DNA of 61,954 bases from Candidatus Saccharimonadota bacterium (GTDB lineage: Bacteria > Patescibacteriota > Saccharimonadia > Saccharimonadales > SLHW01), in the NCBI GenBank assembly GCA_007135955.1, contig SLHW01000003.1, positions 1 through 61,954 on the forward strand, read 5' to 3'. The notes beneath the pieces are model-generated. The model worked only from the letters and a program-made list of their open reading frames with translations, was not told the DNA's origin and ran no database searches. A program made the position numbers and the translations under genes. Below are positions 60,823-61,954 of the stretch, in pieces (within the stretch, counting starts at the first letter, position 1; each line of letters starts with the position of its first letter).

Positions 60823-61866
60823 TCATTCAGCGAGGGTGTAGGTGGCTTTGGCGACGCGCTTGAATTGCGGTTTGCCCTGGAGGTTGAGTAAGATGGTGGT
60901 TTCTTTGACGTAGCGACTCTTGAGCACTTCACGAACGATATCATCTCGGTGGAGTGGCTCTCCGGCTTTCTTGAGTACCTCGGCAATAATATCGGCAACA
61001 GTGCCCTTCTTATAACCCCATTCTTTAAGTGCGTAGATACCACGTCCAACGAGTACAAACCGCTTGTCTTTAATGAGTTCGTTGTGAATGGCCTGCACCG
61101 TAACATCCTTGCGCTTGAAGCTGCTTTCCTTGATTGCGTCGGCGATTTCATTAAAGTGCATATGTTTACCGTGCTCATAGAGGATAACGTAAATTTTGTC
61201 ACGGATGTTTTTTGGGTTGACCATCGGCCATTTAATTAGCCCCCAACGATTATTGAGTGTTGCTATTTGTTTAGAGCTGAGGGCGAGGCCTTCTGCGTGT
61301 CGAGCATCTTCGATACCAGCTTCTTTAGCTATGGTGTTGATATCGGTTGGCTTTCCGATAGCTTTGACTGCTTTCACAACCTTGTCAATCAGGCTCTTTA
61401 CTGCTTTTTCATCATGGAGTTTTTTTATGGCGATTACATTGTTGTAGTTGTCGTTTTCATCAATCACAATCAGCTTTGGGCAAAGTTGAGCCATGAAGGC
61501 TATTCTGGCCTGCTCTATTTTGTCGTTTTTTTCTACGAAATTACCAGCAACAATGCGAACTGGTGAAACTTTTGTGGAGTTATCTAAATAATCAATGATT
61601 TTTTGCTCGAGGTTGTCAACGTGAGGGATATTCCCCTGCTCTGCCTGCAGCTTTAGGCGAATAACGACCGCTTTCTCGAGTTGTCGGACGCGCTCTCGGG
61701 TAATGCCAAGTAGTTCCCCGATTTGCTCTAGGGTTTCTTTGCGGTCAAACAAACCAAATCGTCGAGATACGATTTCTTGCTCACGATCTCGTTCAATAGT
61801 TCCGAGAATGTCAGTAATAATCTGCTTAGTGCTAAGTGTCGATTTAGTCTCTTCTGCCTTTGCCAT
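60823..61866 (-). CDS. Sigma-region-4-like HTH fused to a HARE-HTH domain
   Basis: DNA-binding protein (347 aa). Residues about 28-75 match sigma-70 region 4 (VSRRFGLFDRKETLEQIGEL, then GITRERVRQLEK), the part that reads the -35 element. Sigma regions 2 and 3 are absent. The C-terminal section (about 215-290) is a HARE-HTH domain of the RNA polymerase delta-subunit type (IRDKIYVILYEHGKHMHFNE), followed by a second similar repeat. It is likely a transcription factor that touches RNA polymerase or -35-like DNA. Weak purine-rich ribosome site; a TTGACT element lies at 61930-61935 (minus). Confidence 0.85.
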   Translation of the reverse strand: MAKAEETKSTLSTKQIITDILGTIERDREQEIVSRRFGLFDRKETLEQIGELLGITRERVRQLEKAVVIRLKLQAEQGNIPHVDNLEQKIIDYLDNSTKVSPVRIVAGNFVEKNDKIEQARIAFMAQLCPKLIVIDENDNYNNVIAIKKLHDEKAVKSLIDKVVKAVKAIGKPTDINTIAKEAGIEDARHAEGLALSSKQIATLNNRWGLIKWPMVNPKNIRDKIYVILYEHGKHMHFNEIADAIKESSFKRKDVTVQAIHNELIKDKRFVLVGRGIYALKEWGYKKGTVADIIAEVLKKAGEPLHRDDIVREVLKSRYVKETTILLNLQGKPQFKRVAKATYTLAE

Positions 61867-61954
61867 AATCTTTCGCTTTCTTTCCCACCGACGCTTACGT
61901 TTTATAGTTTTATAATATTAAATATAAAAAGTCAACTCCGACTTTTGCTATATA
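61867..61954 (-). promoter_or_regulatory. Upstream region of the sigma4/HARE-HTH gene
   Basis: On the minus strand TTGACT (61935-61930), then an AT-only tract with TATAAA (61914-61909) at a 15-nt spacer and the direct repeat CTATAAAAC. Probable promoter; the exact -10 is uncertain. Confidence 0.4.

Overview
The window looks like chromosome from a member of the Candidate Phyla Radiation (Patescibacteria), most likely a Candidatus Saccharibacteria (TM7) relative. This is inferred from compact, tightly packed genes, a divergent gene set of ordinary size, an FtsEX/PcsB-type monoderm division system, many lineage-specific one-pass membrane proteins and the near absence of biosynthetic pathways. 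TGA serves as an ordinary stop and a release factor 2 gene is present, so the code is standard. No rRNA, tRNA, CRISPR array, IS element or phage gene was seen.

Layout. 1-15.4 kb: site-2 protease (5' end missing), CPBP protease, proS, greA, lysS, a PLP decarboxylase, msrA, a membrane protein with a histone-H1-like tail, two rRNA methyltransferases, an exported M14 peptidase, a Cas4-like nuclease, serS and hpf. 15.5-29.5 kb: secA, an M16 peptidase, prfB, then ftsE-ftsX followed by two coiled-coil murein hydrolases (one CHAP, one with an apparently circularly permuted M23 domain), an S41 protease, pyrG and a CheY-like receiver. 29.5-32 kb: three unrecognised genes. 32-41 kb: rpmA, a Trm11-like methyltransferase, an LPG-synthase-like membrane protein, xseA-xseB, a membrane-anchored methyltransferase, a degenerate kinase/receiver pair, recO and glyS. 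41-51.5 kb: accessory-looking stretch with a HAD phosphatase, a CYTH gene broken by one stop codon, an AbrB-like protein, a heliorhodopsin, a Pif1-like helicase, a NYN nuclease, a GH1 glycosidase, a YvcK-like protein and a LysM protein. 51.5-60 kb: a reduced dcw operon (mraZ-rsmH-ftsL-ftsI-mraY-ftsW-murG-ftsQ) without mur ligases, followed by about 790 bp of non-coding DNA and a reverse-strand gene joining a sigma-region-4-like helix-turn-helix to a HARE-HTH domain.

How it works together. Two blocks build and cut the wall: FtsEX with its two hydrolases, and the dcw operon. A third theme is translation (four aminoacyl-tRNA synthetases, RF2, L27, HPF, rRNA methyltransferases, SecA export).

The most striking unexplained signal is non-coding. 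A ~165-bp structured intergenic element occurs twice (12753-12917 and 39241-39402) with compensatory stem changes. Elaborate foldable leaders precede rpmA, ftsE and rsmH. Many genes have a Pribnow box ending only 5-11 nt before the start codon, which implies widespread leaderless mRNAs. On the protein side the best leads are the permuted M23 hydrolase, the heliorhodopsin with all signature residues, and the degenerate two-component pair.
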